NCBI RefSeq assembly: GCF_015097055.1
Contig: NZ_AP023366.1
Location: 3,189,001 to 3,253,000, forward strand
Direction: 5' to 3'
Length of the DNA: 64,000 bases
Source of the DNA: Effusibacillus dendaii
Lineage (GTDB): Bacteria > Bacillota > Bacilli > Tumebacillales > Effusibacillaceae
Position numbers and translations under genes: made by a program. Under the pieces are notes generated by a model that was not told the DNA's origin, did not search any database, and saw only the letters and a list, made by a program, of their open reading frames with translations. Below are positions 1 through 8,869 of the stretch, piece by piece. The stretch's first letter is position 1. Every line of letters begins with the position of its first letter.

Positions 1-708
1 CGGGTGGCGGCAACCGCGGAACATGCTTCGAAAGCCTCTACAGAGGGACGGCAATCCATCAAATCTGCGATTGACCAGATGCATCTAATCAGCAATACGG
101 TTAATAATTTGGCGCAGGTCATCCGAGAGCTGGGTGATCGATCAAAAGAAATCGGAAATATTGTGGAAGTGATTACCGGCATTGCGGAACAGACCAACCT
201 GTTGGCTTTAAATGCTGCGATTGAGGCGGCAAGAGCCGGTGAACATGGACGCGGATTTGCGGTCGTAGCGGATGAAGTGCGTAAACTGGCGGAACAGTCT
301 GCTGAGTCGGCTCATCAGATTACCGATTTGATCAGCACCATCCAGGTAGAGACTGGGAAGGCGGTTGATTCTATGGAGTCGACAACGAAAGAAGTGGCGG
401 TCGGCATAGGAATTGTGAACTCGGCCGAAGAGTCATTCAACCGAATTCAAAATTCTGTTAACGACGTGACAGGACAGATTCAGGAGGTTTCCGCAGCTAC
501 GCAACAGATGTCACAAAGAGCCACCCAAGTGGTCCGTTCCATCGACCAGATCTCGGAAGTTTCAGAGGCGACTGCGGCAGGCACCCAAAATGTTTCGGCT
601 GCCGCAGAAGAACAATTGGCATCGATGCAGGAAATTACAGCTTCTGCCGCAGCTCTTGCCAAGATGGCAGGCGAACTGCAGCAGCATGTCAGCAGATTCA
701 GAGTGTAA
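1..708 (+). CDS. Methyl-accepting chemotaxis protein, C-terminal part
   Basis: The reading frame is open from the first base, so the 5' part (sensor, membrane segments, HAMP) lies outside the window. What remains is the cytoplasmic signalling domain: a long Ala/Glu/Gln-rich coiled coil with the highly conserved hairpin tip ([19 protein letters not shown] followed by [17 protein letters not shown]), the region that binds CheA and CheW. It ends in a typical C-terminal helix with no CheR-docking pentapeptide visible. The ligand cannot be told because the sensor is missing. A strong hairpin terminator follows directly, so it ends its transcription unit. Confidence 0.95.
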   Translation, partial: RVAATAEHASKASTEGRQSIKSAIDQMHLISNTVNNLAQVIRELGDRSKEIGNIVEVITGIAEQTNLLALNAAIEAARAGEHGRGFAVVADEVRKLAEQSAESAHQITDLISTIQVETGKAVDSMESTTKEVAVGIGIVNSAEESFNRIQNSVNDVTGQIQEVSAATQQMSQRATQVVRSIDQISEVSEATAAGTQNVSAAAEEQLASMQEITASAAALAKMAGELQQHVSRFRV

Positions 709-729
709 CAGTAAGCTTGACGATAAGAG

Positions 730-765
730 GCCGCCTGTGCATTTGCGCAGGCGGCTTGCTTTTAG
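730..765 (+). terminator. Rho-independent terminator after chemotaxis receptor
   Basis: An 11-bp GC-rich stem (GCCGCCTGTGC pairing with GCGCAGGCGGC, one G-U pair) with a short loop is followed by TTGCTTTT. It lies 20 bp after the receptor stop codon. Confidence 0.85.
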
Positions 766-1141
766 TCGATAGGAATTAATAAACTTTATCCTATCGACAT
801 AAGTGCAAGAGGGTCCCACCAAAGTGCTTGCCACTTTGGTGGGTGGAACTTTGCTTCCGCCTGCGCCAAAGGCTCGGCGAAAGCCAAGTTTTCTTTATCC
901 TGTTTCAAAAGATTATTCCGTCAAATTGAGGGATTCACAATCCCCTCCACCCGGATTGGATGGATTGCATCCATCTGGGTCAAAAACCGCATTCGGGGTT
1001 TGTCTGTTTTGGATTCGCCGGATTCCTGGTGTTCTTACTGGATGATGGTCCATCGTTTAGTTGTTTTTGACCACTGCTCAGTAGGGGGATCTGATTTGCG
1101 TGAGGCGGAGGAGTGCTATGTCAGTTCAAAATATCTATTTC
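766..1141. other. Non-coding stretch with two near-perfect hairpins
   Basis: No convincing gene is seen here; the short frame at 803-1045 has no ribosome site and no recognisable protein. Two palindromes stand out. A perfect 12-bp stem lies at 815-843 (CCCACCAAAGTG, loop CTTGC). A second lies at 949-980 (ACCCGGAT, then GGATG-GATTG-CATCC, then ATCTGGGT). Neither is followed by a T-run, so they are not ordinary terminators. They may be part of a structured RNA or a small palindromic repeat. Only the structure is visible. Confidence 0.5.
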
Positions 1142-1185
1142 TTGACAGATAAACAGATTAGGTCGTAAACTTACCCCTATAGGTA
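1142..1185 (+). promoter_or_regulatory. Promoter with CsoR-like operator for RND efflux operon
   Basis: TTGACA at 1142-1147 and TAAACT at 1166-1171 are spaced 18 bp, a plausible sigma-A promoter. Directly at the expected start site lies TACCCCTATAGGTA (1172-1185), a dyad resembling CsoR copper operators (TACCC...GGGTA). A repressor bound there would block transcription. A second similar box (ATACCCATAGGGGT, about 1241) lies just inside the gene. Confidence 0.5.
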
Positions 1186-1204
1186 TATGGCGGGAGGGAT
1201 TTGT

Positions 1205-2416
1205 GTGGCATTTGCAAAAAAAATTTTTTTGTTCCTCGTAATACCCATAGGGGTTTTTCTGGCCGTTCTGACAGGTGCTTTTTCTTCGAAAATAGCGCCC
1301 GGAATGACAGAGCCGGTAACACAAAAAGTTTCCGGGATCAAGTGGGAGGAAGCGCAGAAAGTTGCTGCCAAAAACGGTGTTACATTGCCGGGGACGATTG
1401 TGGCTGACAAAGAGGCAAAGGTGGCAAGCCGTATTTTGGCATCCGTAAAACAAATCCTGGTTGCCAAAGGGGACCGCGTCAAAAAAGGGGATCCCTTGAT
1501 TTTGCTGGATTCCGCACAAGTAGGCGCTTACTCAAATTTGGCCGAAGCGGCTGTACAGGAAGCGGTTGCAGCCAAGAGTCAAAGTGAGCAGTCGGTCAAA
1601 CAGGCGATGGCGAACGTTCAGTCAGCGGAAGCCAAATTTCAAAATGTAGAGTCCTCTTATCGGCGAATGCTGAATCTTTATCAAAACGGGGCTGTAAGCA
1701 AGCAAGATTTTGAAGACACGCAAATGGCTTATCAACAGGCACAGGCGCAACTGGATCAGGCGCAGGCTGCTTTAAAAGCAGAACAGGCTATGCAGCAGGC
1801 CGTTTCCGCCAAAATGGATCAGGCGCAAGCTTCCTATGGAGCGGCTGTGGACAATTTAAACCAGGCAACCATCACGGCGCCGTTTGATGGAGTTGTCACC
1901 AACAAACTGGTTGAAACGGGAGATATGGCGTCACCTGGCTCCCCGTTGATTGTGATCGAGAAAGAGCCCTATCTGCTGGAGGTCTATGCGGATGAAAGGT
2001 TGGCGAAATCGATTCGAACAGGCGACAAGGTGCCTGTCACGATCGATGCGTTGCAAAGCGAGTTGACCGGAGAAGTGACAGAAATAACACCGCGGGTGGA
2101 TCCGGCCAGCCGGACATTTACCGTCAAAATTCAGATTCCGAAGGATGACCGGGTGGTTCCGGGCATGTTTGGCAAGGTAATTTTTCCCGACGGGACTTCA
2201 AACGTGATGATGGTCCCGGTTTCGTCGATTGTGAAATGGTCACAGTTTACGGGAGTGTATGTAGTTGATTCGAAGAACAAAGCTCATCTGCGCTATGTTT
2301 CATTGGGTAAACAGCAAGGCGACCGAATTGAGGTGTTGAGCGGCCTCAATCCGCAAGACCAAATTGTGATAGAAGGAACAGACCGGTTAGCCGACGGAGT
2401 TGAGGTGACTAACTGA
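1205..2416 (+). CDS. RND efflux periplasmic adaptor (HlyD/MFP family)
   Basis: This is the membrane-fusion subunit that couples an RND pump to the envelope exterior. An N-terminal hydrophobic anchor is followed by the split biotinyl-lipoyl domain (VASRILASVKQILVAKGDRV near residue 60, and ITAPFDGVVTNKLVETGDM near 220). Between these halves is a long Ala/Gln-rich coiled-coil hairpin, and beta-barrel and membrane-proximal domains follow. I chose GTG 1205 because GGGAGGG lies 7 bp upstream; ATG 1187 would overlap the operator. The stop overlaps the ATG of the transporter gene by one base, so the two are translationally coupled. Confidence 0.9.
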   Translation: MAFAKKIFLFLVIPIGVFLAVLTGAFSSKIAPGMTEPVTQKVSGIKWEEAQKVAAKNGVTLPGTIVADKEAKVASRILASVKQILVAKGDRVKKGDPLILLDSAQVGAYSNLAEAAVQEAVAAKSQSEQSVKQAMANVQSAEAKFQNVESSYRRMLNLYQNGAVSKQDFEDTQMAYQQAQAQLDQAQAALKAEQAMQQAVSAKMDQAQASYGAAVDNLNQATITAPFDGVVTNKLVETGDMASPGSPLIVIEKEPYLLEVYADERLAKSIRTGDKVPVTIDALQSELTGEVTEITPRVDPASRTFTVKIQIPKDDRVVPGMFGKVIFPDGTSNVMMVPVSSIVKWSQFTGVYVVDSKNKAHLRYVSLGKQQGDRIEVLSGLNPQDQIVIEGTDRLADGVEVTN

Positions 2417-5400
2417 TGGGCAAAAATATGGGGTTATCAGGACGGCTGGCCAAACTGTTTATCAAATCAAAACTTACGCCGTTGCTTGTGGTGGCTTCTT
2501 TGCTGCTTGGCATATTTGCCGTAATGAATACGCCGAAAGAAGAAGAACCGCAAATTTCAGTTCCGATGGTTGACGTGTTCATTCCGTATCCCGGCGCTAC
2601 GGCGCAAGATGTCGAAGACCGGGTGACAAAACCGATTGAGAAAAAATTATGGGAAGTTGACGGTGTGGAATATGTGTATTCCACAACATCACCCGGTATC
2701 GCCATGGTTACGGCACGGTTTAAAGTCGGATCGAATCTCGATCAGTCGCTGGTTCGGTTATACAACAAGCTCATATCCAATCAGGACCAATTTCCGCCCG
2801 GCGTACTTCAGCCACTGGTCAAACCGAAGACGGTTGATGATGTGCCGATCTTATCATTGACGGTATGGAGCGGAAAGCAGGACGATTATGCGCTGCGCAG
2901 GATGACAGCCGTCATCGCCGACGAAATCAGCAAAATCCAAAATGTCTCAAAGGTCCAGTTGATTGGCGGCAAGCAACGGCAGGTTCGGGTGCAATTGGAT
3001 CCGAACAAATTGTCCGCTTATGGAATCTCTCCGCTATCGCTTGCAGAGACTTTGAAACATTCAAACGTTTCCCTGCCTGCCGGAGAATTTGCCCACAATA
3101 ATGAGCAGTTTAAAGTCCAGGCCGGGACTTATTTGGCTGATGCGGATGAAGTTACGAATCTGGTTGTGGGCGTCTATCAAAACCGTCCCGTGTTTCTGAA
3201 AGATGTGACGAATATAATCGATGGCCCCGCCGAGACAGACAATTACGTGTTGTTCGGCACCGGACAGCAGGCACCAAAAAAAGGGATCACGCAACCAGCG
3301 GGGAGTATGTTTCCGGCAGTCACCATTGCGGTTTCCAAAAAACCAGGCACGAATGCGGTCTGGATTGCCAATGACGTGGAGCGGAAAGTGCAGGATTTGA
3401 AAGGGAAAGTCATACCGGATGATGTGCAGGTAACGATTACGCGCGATTATGGCGCTACCGCAGCCGAAAAATCGAATGAGCTGATCGAGCATCTTCTGAT
3501 TGCTACTGTCTCTGTCATTCTGCTGATCGGGGTCGTGCTTGGCATCCGTGAATCGTTTGTTGTCGGAATTGCCGTGCCGGTGACGCTGGCACTAGCTTTA
3601 TTCCTAAGTTACATGTACGGATATACGCTCAATCGTGTCACGTTATTTGCGTTGATTTTTGCAATCGGTATCCTGGTGGACGATGCGATTGTCGTGGTGG
3701 AAAACATTCACCGCTGGTTTACAGTCGGGAAACTGCCTCCCTGGGAAGCAGCCGTGCGTGCGGTCGATGAAGTGGGCAACCCGACCATTCTGGCGACCTT
3801 TACAGTAATCGCCACTTTGATGCCTATGGCGTTTGTCGGCGGTATGATGGGGCCTTATATGTCACCGATTCCGATCAACGCTTCGGTGGCGATGTTTTTC
3901 TCCTTGCTGGTGGCGTTTATTGTAACACCTTGGTTTGCTTTGCGGTTTCTGAAGAAAAGTGTACCGCACGGCGCTTCCTTCGTATCCAACGAAGCGGGAA
4001 AACAGAGCCGGTGGGTGGTTGGATACATCAGAACCATTTCGAAACTTTTGCACAATCGAAAAAAGAGGTACCTGTTCGTATTTGGTGTGACCGGGCTGAT
4101 GCTTGTGTCGATGCTGTTTTTCTATACAAAAGCGGTTCCGATGAAGATGATGCCGTTTGACAACAAGAGCGAATTTCAAGTCGTGGTTGATATGCCGGAA
4201 GGAAGCACGCTGGAAAAGACGGCGGCAGCTACAAAAGCGATCGGGGAATATCTGTCGACGGTCAATGAGGTAAGCGATTATCAGATATATGTCGGAACGG
4301 CCTCGCCATTTAATTTTAACGGTCTGGTGCGTCATTATTTTCTGCGCGACAAGGCCAATCAGGCTGATATTCAGGTCAACCTTGTCGATAAAAAGGAAAG
4401 AAAACAGCAAAGCCATGAGATTGCCAAACGGATCCGGCCCGAGGTTCAAAAGATAGGTTCCGCTTATGGCGCAAACGTGAAAGTGGTGGAGGTGCCGCCA
4501 GGGCCGCCTGTTATGTCGACGATTGTGCTTGAAATTTACGGAAATGACCGGCAGCAGCAGATGGCGGCCGCGCAACAGGCCGAGCAGATTTTTAAAGATA
4601 CAAAAGGGGTCGTTGACGTGGACACGTCGATCGAATCCCAGCAGACGGAATATCGGTTTGTAATCAATGAAAAGGCACGTCTAAACGGGATTACTGACCA
4701 GCAAGTCGTGCAAACCTTGCAGACGATGCTTGACGGAACGGAAGTGGGGTTGCTGCACCCGCCAAACGAACTGGAACCGGTTGTGATCAAGCTACAGCCG
4801 CCGCGCGACAAACGTTCCAGCCTGACCGATCTGCAAAACATTCAGATCCCGACGCCGACCGGAAAACTGATTCCGTTAAGGGAAATTGCCACCATCAAAC
4901 AGGGGGCGGCGGAGCAGACGTTATACCGCAAGAATCTGCAACCGGTTGTGTATGTATTCGGGGATGTAGCGGGGGGAACGGAAAGTCCTGCCTATTCGAT
5001 GGCTGATATGTGGAACCGCATCGCCAACATCAAAACCGCAAACGGTGTAAAAGTGGAGCAGTATTTGACGCATCAGCCGTGGCTGGAAAACGGAGTCAAA
5101 ATGAAGTGGGATGGAGAATGGCAGATCACTTATGAAGTATTTCGTGATTTGGGAGCTGCGTTTGCGGTTGCAATGGTGGTTATGTACCTGCTGATTGTCG
5201 GTTGGTTTCAATCGTTTATCAAACCGCTGGTCATTATGTCACCCATTCCGTTGACGTTAATCGGGGTCATACCGGGTCATTGGATATTCGGCGCATTCTT
5301 TACGGCTACCTCGATGATCGGTGTGATTGCGCTGGCTGGAATTATTGTTCGCAATTCGATTTTGCTTGTGGAATTTTCCATTCGCCGCCGGGAAGAAGGA

Positions 5401-5682
5401 GCCACTCTGGCGGAAGCGGTGATGGAAGCGGGTGTGGTTCGGGCAAAGCCGATCGTTTTGACGGCAGCCGCCGTTGTGGCAGGCTCGTTCGTGATTCTGT
5501 TTGATCCGATTTTTCAGGGATTGGCTATTTCCATGATGTTTGGAACGGTCGCGGCTACCGGATTGACCTTATTCGTTGTACCGGTTCTATTTTACGCAGT
5601 CGAAAGCAGACGGGAAAGGCGCGGAGCGAAACGGGAAGCAGTGGCGGAGGTCTCTCGTTCCGGACCGGACCTTGGGGCTTAA
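2416..5682 (+). CDS. RND efflux transporter permease (AcrB family)
   Basis: At 1088 residues it has the full length of an RND pump: one N-terminal membrane helix, a large porter loop, five helices, a second loop and five more helices. The fourth helix carries GILVDDAIVVVEN, the proton-relay Asp pair of hydrophobe/amphiphile exporters, rather than the pattern of metal-exporting CusA. The substrate is therefore probably an organic compound, although the upstream operator looks copper-responsive. It is coupled to the adaptor gene. No outer-membrane channel gene is present, as expected for a monoderm. A broken csoR-like gene follows. Confidence 0.93.
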   Translation: MGKNMGLSGRLAKLFIKSKLTPLLVVASLLLGIFAVMNTPKEEEPQISVPMVDVFIPYPGATAQDVEDRVTKPIEKKLWEVDGVEYVYSTTSPGIAMVTARFKVGSNLDQSLVRLYNKLISNQDQFPPGVLQPLVKPKTVDDVPILSLTVWSGKQDDYALRRMTAVIADEISKIQNVSKVQLIGGKQRQVRVQLDPNKLSAYGISPLSLAETLKHSNVSLPAGEFAHNNEQFKVQAGTYLADADEVTNLVVGVYQNRPVFLKDVTNIIDGPAETDNYVLFGTGQQAPKKGITQPAGSMFPAVTIAVSKKPGTNAVWIANDVERKVQDLKGKVIPDDVQVTITRDYGATAAEKSNELIEHLLIATVSVILLIGVVLGIRESFVVGIAVPVTLALALFLSYMYGYTLNRVTLFALIFAIGILVDDAIVVVENIHRWFTVGKLPPWEAAVRAVDEVGNPTILATFTVIATLMPMAFVGGMMGPYMSPIPINASVAMFFSLLVAFIVTPWFALRFLKKSVPHGASFVSNEAGKQSRWVVGYIRTISKLLHNRKKRYLFVFGVTGLMLVSMLFFYTKAVPMKMMPFDNKSEFQVVVDMPEGSTLEKTAAATKAIGEYLSTVNEVSDYQIYVGTASPFNFNGLVRHYFLRDKANQADIQVNLVDKKERKQQSHEIAKRIRPEVQKIGSAYGANVKVVEVPPGPPVMSTIVLEIYGNDRQQQMAAAQQAEQIFKDTKGVVDVDTSIESQQTEYRFVINEKARLNGITDQQVVQTLQTMLDGTEVGLLHPPNELEPVVIKLQPPRDKRSSLTDLQNIQIPTPTGKLIPLREIATIKQGAAEQTLYRKNLQPVVYVFGDVAGGTESPAYSMADMWNRIANIKTANGVKVEQYLTHQPWLENGVKMKWDGEWQITYEVFRDLGAAFAVAMVVMYLLIVGWFQSFIKPLVIMSPIPLTLIGVIPGHWIFGAFFTATSMIGVIALAGIIVRNSILLVEFSIRRREEGATLAEAVMEAGVVRAKPIVLTAAAVVAGSFVILFDPIFQGLAISMMFGTVAATGLTLFVVPVLFYAVESRRERRGAKREAVAEVSRSGPDLGA

Positions 5683-5761
5683 TTTGGGTGAAATCATACC
5701 GGAGGGTCGCATTAAATACCAGGGGGAGCACGATCACCTGATGTTGCTGTTTTGCAAAGTT

Positions 5762-5777
5762 ATACCGGATGGGGTAT
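5762..5777 (+). promoter_or_regulatory. CsoR-type operator before broken regulator gene
   Basis: ATACCGGATGGGGTAT, followed by GG, closely resembles CsoR boxes of Bacillales copZA operons (ATACC...GGGGTATGG). It lies 33 bp before the start of the csoR-like pseudogene, suggesting former autoregulation. Confidence 0.45.
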
Positions 5778-5810
5778 GGAGCGGAAAAATAGACTAAAAG
5801 GGTGTAGAAC

Positions 5811-6071
5811 ATGGAATATACGAATCCAATGAAAAATCGTCTGTGACGTATTGAAGGTCAGGTGCGTGGCGTCATCAGCATGATGGAGCGGGAGAAAAAC
5901 TGCCGGGAAGTGGTCACCCAACCGACCGCTATCCGTTCCGCCGTGGATGGTACTGTAGGGCTGATGGTGGCAAGCAATCTGGAAGAGTGCGTCCGGCTTG
6001 AGATTGAGCAGGGACATGTGCCGGATCATGTCATCAAGGAAGCGGTCGATCTGTTGGTTAAAAGTCGGTGA
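5811..6071 (+). pseudogene. CsoR/FrmR-family metal-sensing repressor, broken by TGA
   Basis: The ATG at 5811 opens a CsoR-family protein (MEYTNPMKNRL, then RIEGQVRGV). An in-frame TGA at 5844-5846 stands where family members have Arg, so a CGA to TGA change is likely. The rest is readable to the natural end and keeps KNCREVVTQ and NLEECVR, which hold the metal-sensing Cys positions. VDG replaces the usual VDR, another sign of decay. Restart at GTG 5862 would give a 69-residue protein lacking helix 1, unlikely to bind DNA. A CsoR-like operator remains upstream. Confidence 0.8.
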
Positions 6072-6198
6072 TCCCCAAAATTCAGAAAGAGAGGCTTCCT
6101 ATGTTTCATTAGTCATTGGTCGTTTTCACATATAAATTTCAACAATAAAGTGCTATAATTTACATGCTTACATTACTATGAAAATCGAGAAGGAATTT

Positions 6199-7032
6199 AT
6201 GCGCAAAATTCGGTTTGTCACTCTCACATCTGTATCCGTTCTCGGAGCAATGATTTTACTGGTCGGATGCAGCAACAAGAAAGCAGTTCCGGTCCCCTCC
6301 CCGGAAACCACGGCACAAGCGGTTTACTCAGCCAACCTGCCGACAAACGACTCCTCTACCGCAAAGCAAGGTTCGACGCAGGAGGAGAAGCAGGGGGGGG
6401 CAGATCACCAAATTGTTCATCTTGAAAATGGGGTGGAAATCGCCGCCAAGCCGGACGATATTGCCGTATTGGTAAACAAGCAGGTAAAATTGCCTGACGA
6501 TTACAATCCGCCCGACTTGGTCGAACCGAAGATCCCGTTTATTTTTACGGAGAAAGACGATAGACGATTGATGCGAAAGGTAGCGGCAGAAGCACTTGAG
6601 AAGTTGGTGGCGGACGCTAAGAACGAAGGGATCCATTTAGCGGGAGTTTCCGGCTACCGTTCGTATCAAACGCAAAAAACGCTGTTTAATTATTACATCA
6701 GTGTGCAAGGTCAAGAATTGGCACGTAAATACAGCGCTGAACCAGGCCATAGCGAGCATGAGACGGGACTCGCTATGGATCTTTCCGACACCAAAGGTAC
6801 ATGTGCGGCAGAGGACTGTTTCGCCAATACGCCGGAAGCCAAATGGTTGGCCGACCACGCGGCTGATTACGGATTCATTATCCGGTACCCGAAAGGAAAA
6901 GAATCGATCACCGGGTATAATTATGAGCCGTGGCACATTCGTTATGTGGGGACGCAGTTGGCCAAGGAATTGACTTCGAAAGGTTTGACTTTGGAAGAAT
7001 ATTACGATCACAAAGCGATGGTTTCGAATTGA
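6199..7032 (+). CDS. D-alanyl-D-alanine carboxypeptidase, VanY/DacB type lipoprotein
   Basis: This is a zinc peptidase that trims the terminal D-Ala from peptidoglycan stem peptides outside the cell. A lipoprotein signal peptide (LGAMILLVGC, lipobox Cys near residue 24) is followed by a low-complexity linker and the VanY domain. Its metal-binding motifs are visible: PGHSEHETGLAMDLSD (SxHxxGxAxD) and the C-terminal EPWHIRYVG. I chose ATG 6199 because AGAAGGA lies just upstream; ATG 6178 lacks a site. A TATAAT box near 6153 probably belongs to its promoter. A piece of this gene is copied at 34.25 kb. Confidence 0.9.
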   Translation: MRKIRFVTLTSVSVLGAMILLVGCSNKKAVPVPSPETTAQAVYSANLPTNDSSTAKQGSTQEEKQGGADHQIVHLENGVEIAAKPDDIAVLVNKQVKLPDDYNPPDLVEPKIPFIFTEKDDRRLMRKVAAEALEKLVADAKNEGIHLAGVSGYRSYQTQKTLFNYYISVQGQELARKYSAEPGHSEHETGLAMDLSDTKGTCAAEDCFANTPEAKWLADHAADYGFIIRYPKGKESITGYNYEPWHIRYVGTQLAKELTSKGLTLEEYYDHKAMVSN

Positions 7033-7045
7033 CAGAATCAATAAT

Positions 7046-7083
7046 TGAAAGCTGCCGGGTGTAAGCTTCCGTCAGCTTTTTTG
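7046..7083 (+). terminator. Terminator after vanY-like gene
   Basis: AAAGCTG and CAGCTTTTTT form a stem closed by a GC-rich loop, 14 bp after the stop codon. Confidence 0.7.
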
Positions 7084-7089
7084 GTCGAT

Positions 7090-7142
7090 AGAGGATGTAG
7101 GAAATTTGCAGCGACTCAGCTTGCCGGAAAGAGGGACGCAGC
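7090..7142. repeat. 53-bp intergenic repeat, copy 1
   Basis: The stretch containing TGTAGGAAATTTGCAGCGAC and CCGGAAAGAGGGACGCAGC recurs at 30870-30922 with one mismatch. Both copies lie beside peptidoglycan-hydrolase genes. It is non-coding and GC-rich, perhaps a fragment of a structured RNA; I cannot assign a class. Confidence 0.8.
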
Positions 7143-7173
7143 AACTGCGCTTTTATGTCTGTCCCATGTAACA

Positions 7174-7389
7174 ATGTCTCTACAAGAGCTTGGGTGGATT
7201 TTGCTGCTTGACCAAACCGCATGGGATTTTAGCGGATGTATTCCCGATGAAAGTCTGCCAGGCAAGCTGCTGCACGCTTTTACCGGTTATATGGCTGCCC
7301 CCACTATTCTCCAATTGGTTAGGTATGTGCTATACATTGCAATGATGTTGCATTTGTTGTGGAAAGGAACCCGTACTCTTGCCAGTTAA
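7174..7389 (+). pseudogene. FTR1-type iron permease, C-terminal remnant
   Basis: The 71 residues from ATG 7174 resemble the last part of FTR1/EfeU iron permeases: SLQELGWILLLDQTAWDFS, then LPGKLLHAFTGY, a PTILQ motif and a final membrane helix. Full-length family members have seven membrane helices and 250 or more residues, so nearly all of the gene is missing. There is no clear ribosome site and no frame upstream. The match is from memory of the family pattern and needs a profile search. It probably marks a deletion junction between the vanY-like gene and the pspA operon. Confidence 0.5.
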
Positions 7390-7711
7390 ATCAAAGAGGC
7401 AAACCGCCTAAAGAAGGTTTCACAAATTTTGCCTTTATCCTGCAAGGGTTACTTTTTTATCCGTATTTTCAACTCTTATGATTTTCTAAGGTTTGACTCA
7501 TAAGAATTCAGTCAATTTCTTTACTCTTAGTGAAGAAACATAGCGCTGATAGGGGAAGATCGGGGATGAGGGATTTCATAACTTCTTTATAAGTCGTATA
7601 TAAGTTTTTTATTAACGATCCAACTTACTTCATTGGTTCTTCATAATTTTTTATTAGAATGTGATTGTGGGGACAGATTTTCACTAATTTCGATTTGAAG
7701 GAGGAACTACG
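7390..7711 (+). promoter_or_regulatory. Long AT-rich leader of the pspA operon
   Basis: These 320 bp contain no gene. The region is AT-rich, with several TTTATA/TTATTA runs and a strong ribosome site (GAAGGAGGAAC) just before the pspA ATG. The length suggests regulated promoters, but I cannot fix a -35/-10 pair. No riboswitch core is recognisable. Confidence 0.4.
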
Positions 7712-8374
7712 ATGTCATTGTTTAAACGTTTGCGGGATCTGACATTGTCTAATGTGTATGCCTTGATTGAAAAAGCGGAAGATCCGGTGAAAATGACCGA
7801 TCAGTATCTGCGTGACATGCAGGATGATTTGGAAGAAGCGGAAAAAGCGGTGGCTGCGCAAATCGCTTTGGAAAAGAAATTTAAGCAGTTGTTTGAAGAG
7901 CAGGAAGCATTGGTCAAGAAACGCGATGAGCAGGCGCATCTGGCGGCACAGGCGAAAAATGTCGATCTTGCCCGGCGCGCCTTGGAAGAGAAAAAAACTG
8001 CCGAACGGAAAATGAACGAATACAAGCTGAGCTATGAACAAAACAGAATGGCGGCCGACAATCTGCGCGGGAAGCTGGAAGATATGCGCAAGCAGATTAC
8101 GGAGCTGAAAAACAAACGGGAAACGCTGGTGGCGCGGGCCAATGCGGCCAAAGCGCAAAAAGACATCAACAAAGCAATGGCGGGACTTGGCTCGGACACC
8201 GCAATGGCGGGCCTGAAGCGGATGGAGGAAAAGGTCCTCCAGATGGAAGCGGAAGCGGAGGCCAGCGGTGAAATCTATAAGACAGAAAAATCGCTCGACG
8301 AAGAATTCACCAAGCTGAGCAAAGACAAGCAAGTTGAGGACGAGTTGGCCGAGTTGATGAAGAAATACGAATAA
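7712..8374 (+). CDS. pspA: PspA/IM30 envelope-stress protein
   Basis: At 220 residues this is a full-length PspA/IM30/LiaH-type protein. It is almost entirely helical coiled coil, rich in Glu, Lys, Ala and Gln, starting with the amphipathic helix MSLFKRLRDLTLSNVYALIE that attaches to stressed membranes. These proteins form ESCRT-III-like assemblies on the inner face of the membrane. The ribosome site is optimal. It heads a co-directional set with DUF350, DUF4178 and DUF4247 genes, a partnership repeatedly seen in Bacillales, which supports a membrane-maintenance role. Confidence 0.95.
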   Translation: MSLFKRLRDLTLSNVYALIEKAEDPVKMTDQYLRDMQDDLEEAEKAVAAQIALEKKFKQLFEEQEALVKKRDEQAHLAAQAKNVDLARRALEEKKTAERKMNEYKLSYEQNRMAADNLRGKLEDMRKQITELKNKRETLVARANAAKAQKDINKAMAGLGSDTAMAGLKRMEEKVLQMEAEAEASGEIYKTEKSLDEEFTKLSKDKQVEDELAELMKKYE

Positions 8375-8441
8375 GGGGCAAACCGCTTGCGGCGGTTCTC
8401 CTTTTCTACTGGGTTGAATGAAGGCGGGGGAGGAATCTTGC

Positions 8442-8846
8442 TTGACTTGGATTAATGTGCAGGCCATGTTTGTTTGGACAGCCGCCGGAGCTCTGCTGTT
8501 GTTCATTCTGATGTCGATCGATTCCCTGTTCACAAAGTACAAAGATATTGCGGAGATTCGCAACGGGAATGTGGCTGTAACGACCCGGTTCGTGATGAAG
8601 CTGTTTGCGCAAGGGTATATTCTGTCACATTCGATTGCCAAATCGAATGACTTGTGGCAAGCGCTGCTGGCTTCGGCGGTCTCATTTGTGATTTTATTTA
8701 TTGTTGAAATGGCCGTTCGTTTTGCGCTGAAAAAGGGTGTGTCGCTGGATCTTGACCAGGGTACGCAGAAAGGAAAAGTGGCCTATGCGCTTTTCGCAGG
8801 ATCGTTGCATGTTGCGGGTGCCTCCATTCTGGCGGCCACCTTGTAA
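8442..8846 (+). CDS. DUF350 membrane protein of pspA operon
   Basis: This small integral membrane protein of about 134 residues has four hydrophobic segments and matches the DUF350 pattern (FVWTAAGALLLFILMSIDSL, then NGNVAVTTRF and a C-terminal GSLHVAGASILAATL). TTG 8442 sits 8 bp after GGGGGAGGA and is preferred over ATG 8418. It lies between pspA and a DUF4178 gene with short spacing, so co-transcription is likely. The biochemical function of DUF350 is not known; association with envelope-stress and polyamine-related genes is the only clue. Confidence 0.8.
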   Translation: MTWINVQAMFVWTAAGALLLFILMSIDSLFTKYKDIAEIRNGNVAVTTRFVMKLFAQGYILSHSIAKSNDLWQALLASAVSFVILFIVEMAVRFALKKGVSLDLDQGTQKGKVAYALFAGSLHVAGASILAATL

Positions 8847-8869
8847 GTCAAAGGAAGGGAGAACGGATT

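Noticed and set aside
803-1045. Possible 80-residue protein
   Set aside because: It spans both hairpins, lacks a ribosome site and shows no family pattern.
7715-8641. Minus-strand frame of 308 codons opposite pspA
   Set aside because: Phe/Arg/Gln-rich composition mirrors the Lys/Glu-rich coiled coil of PspA; no start site or family pattern.
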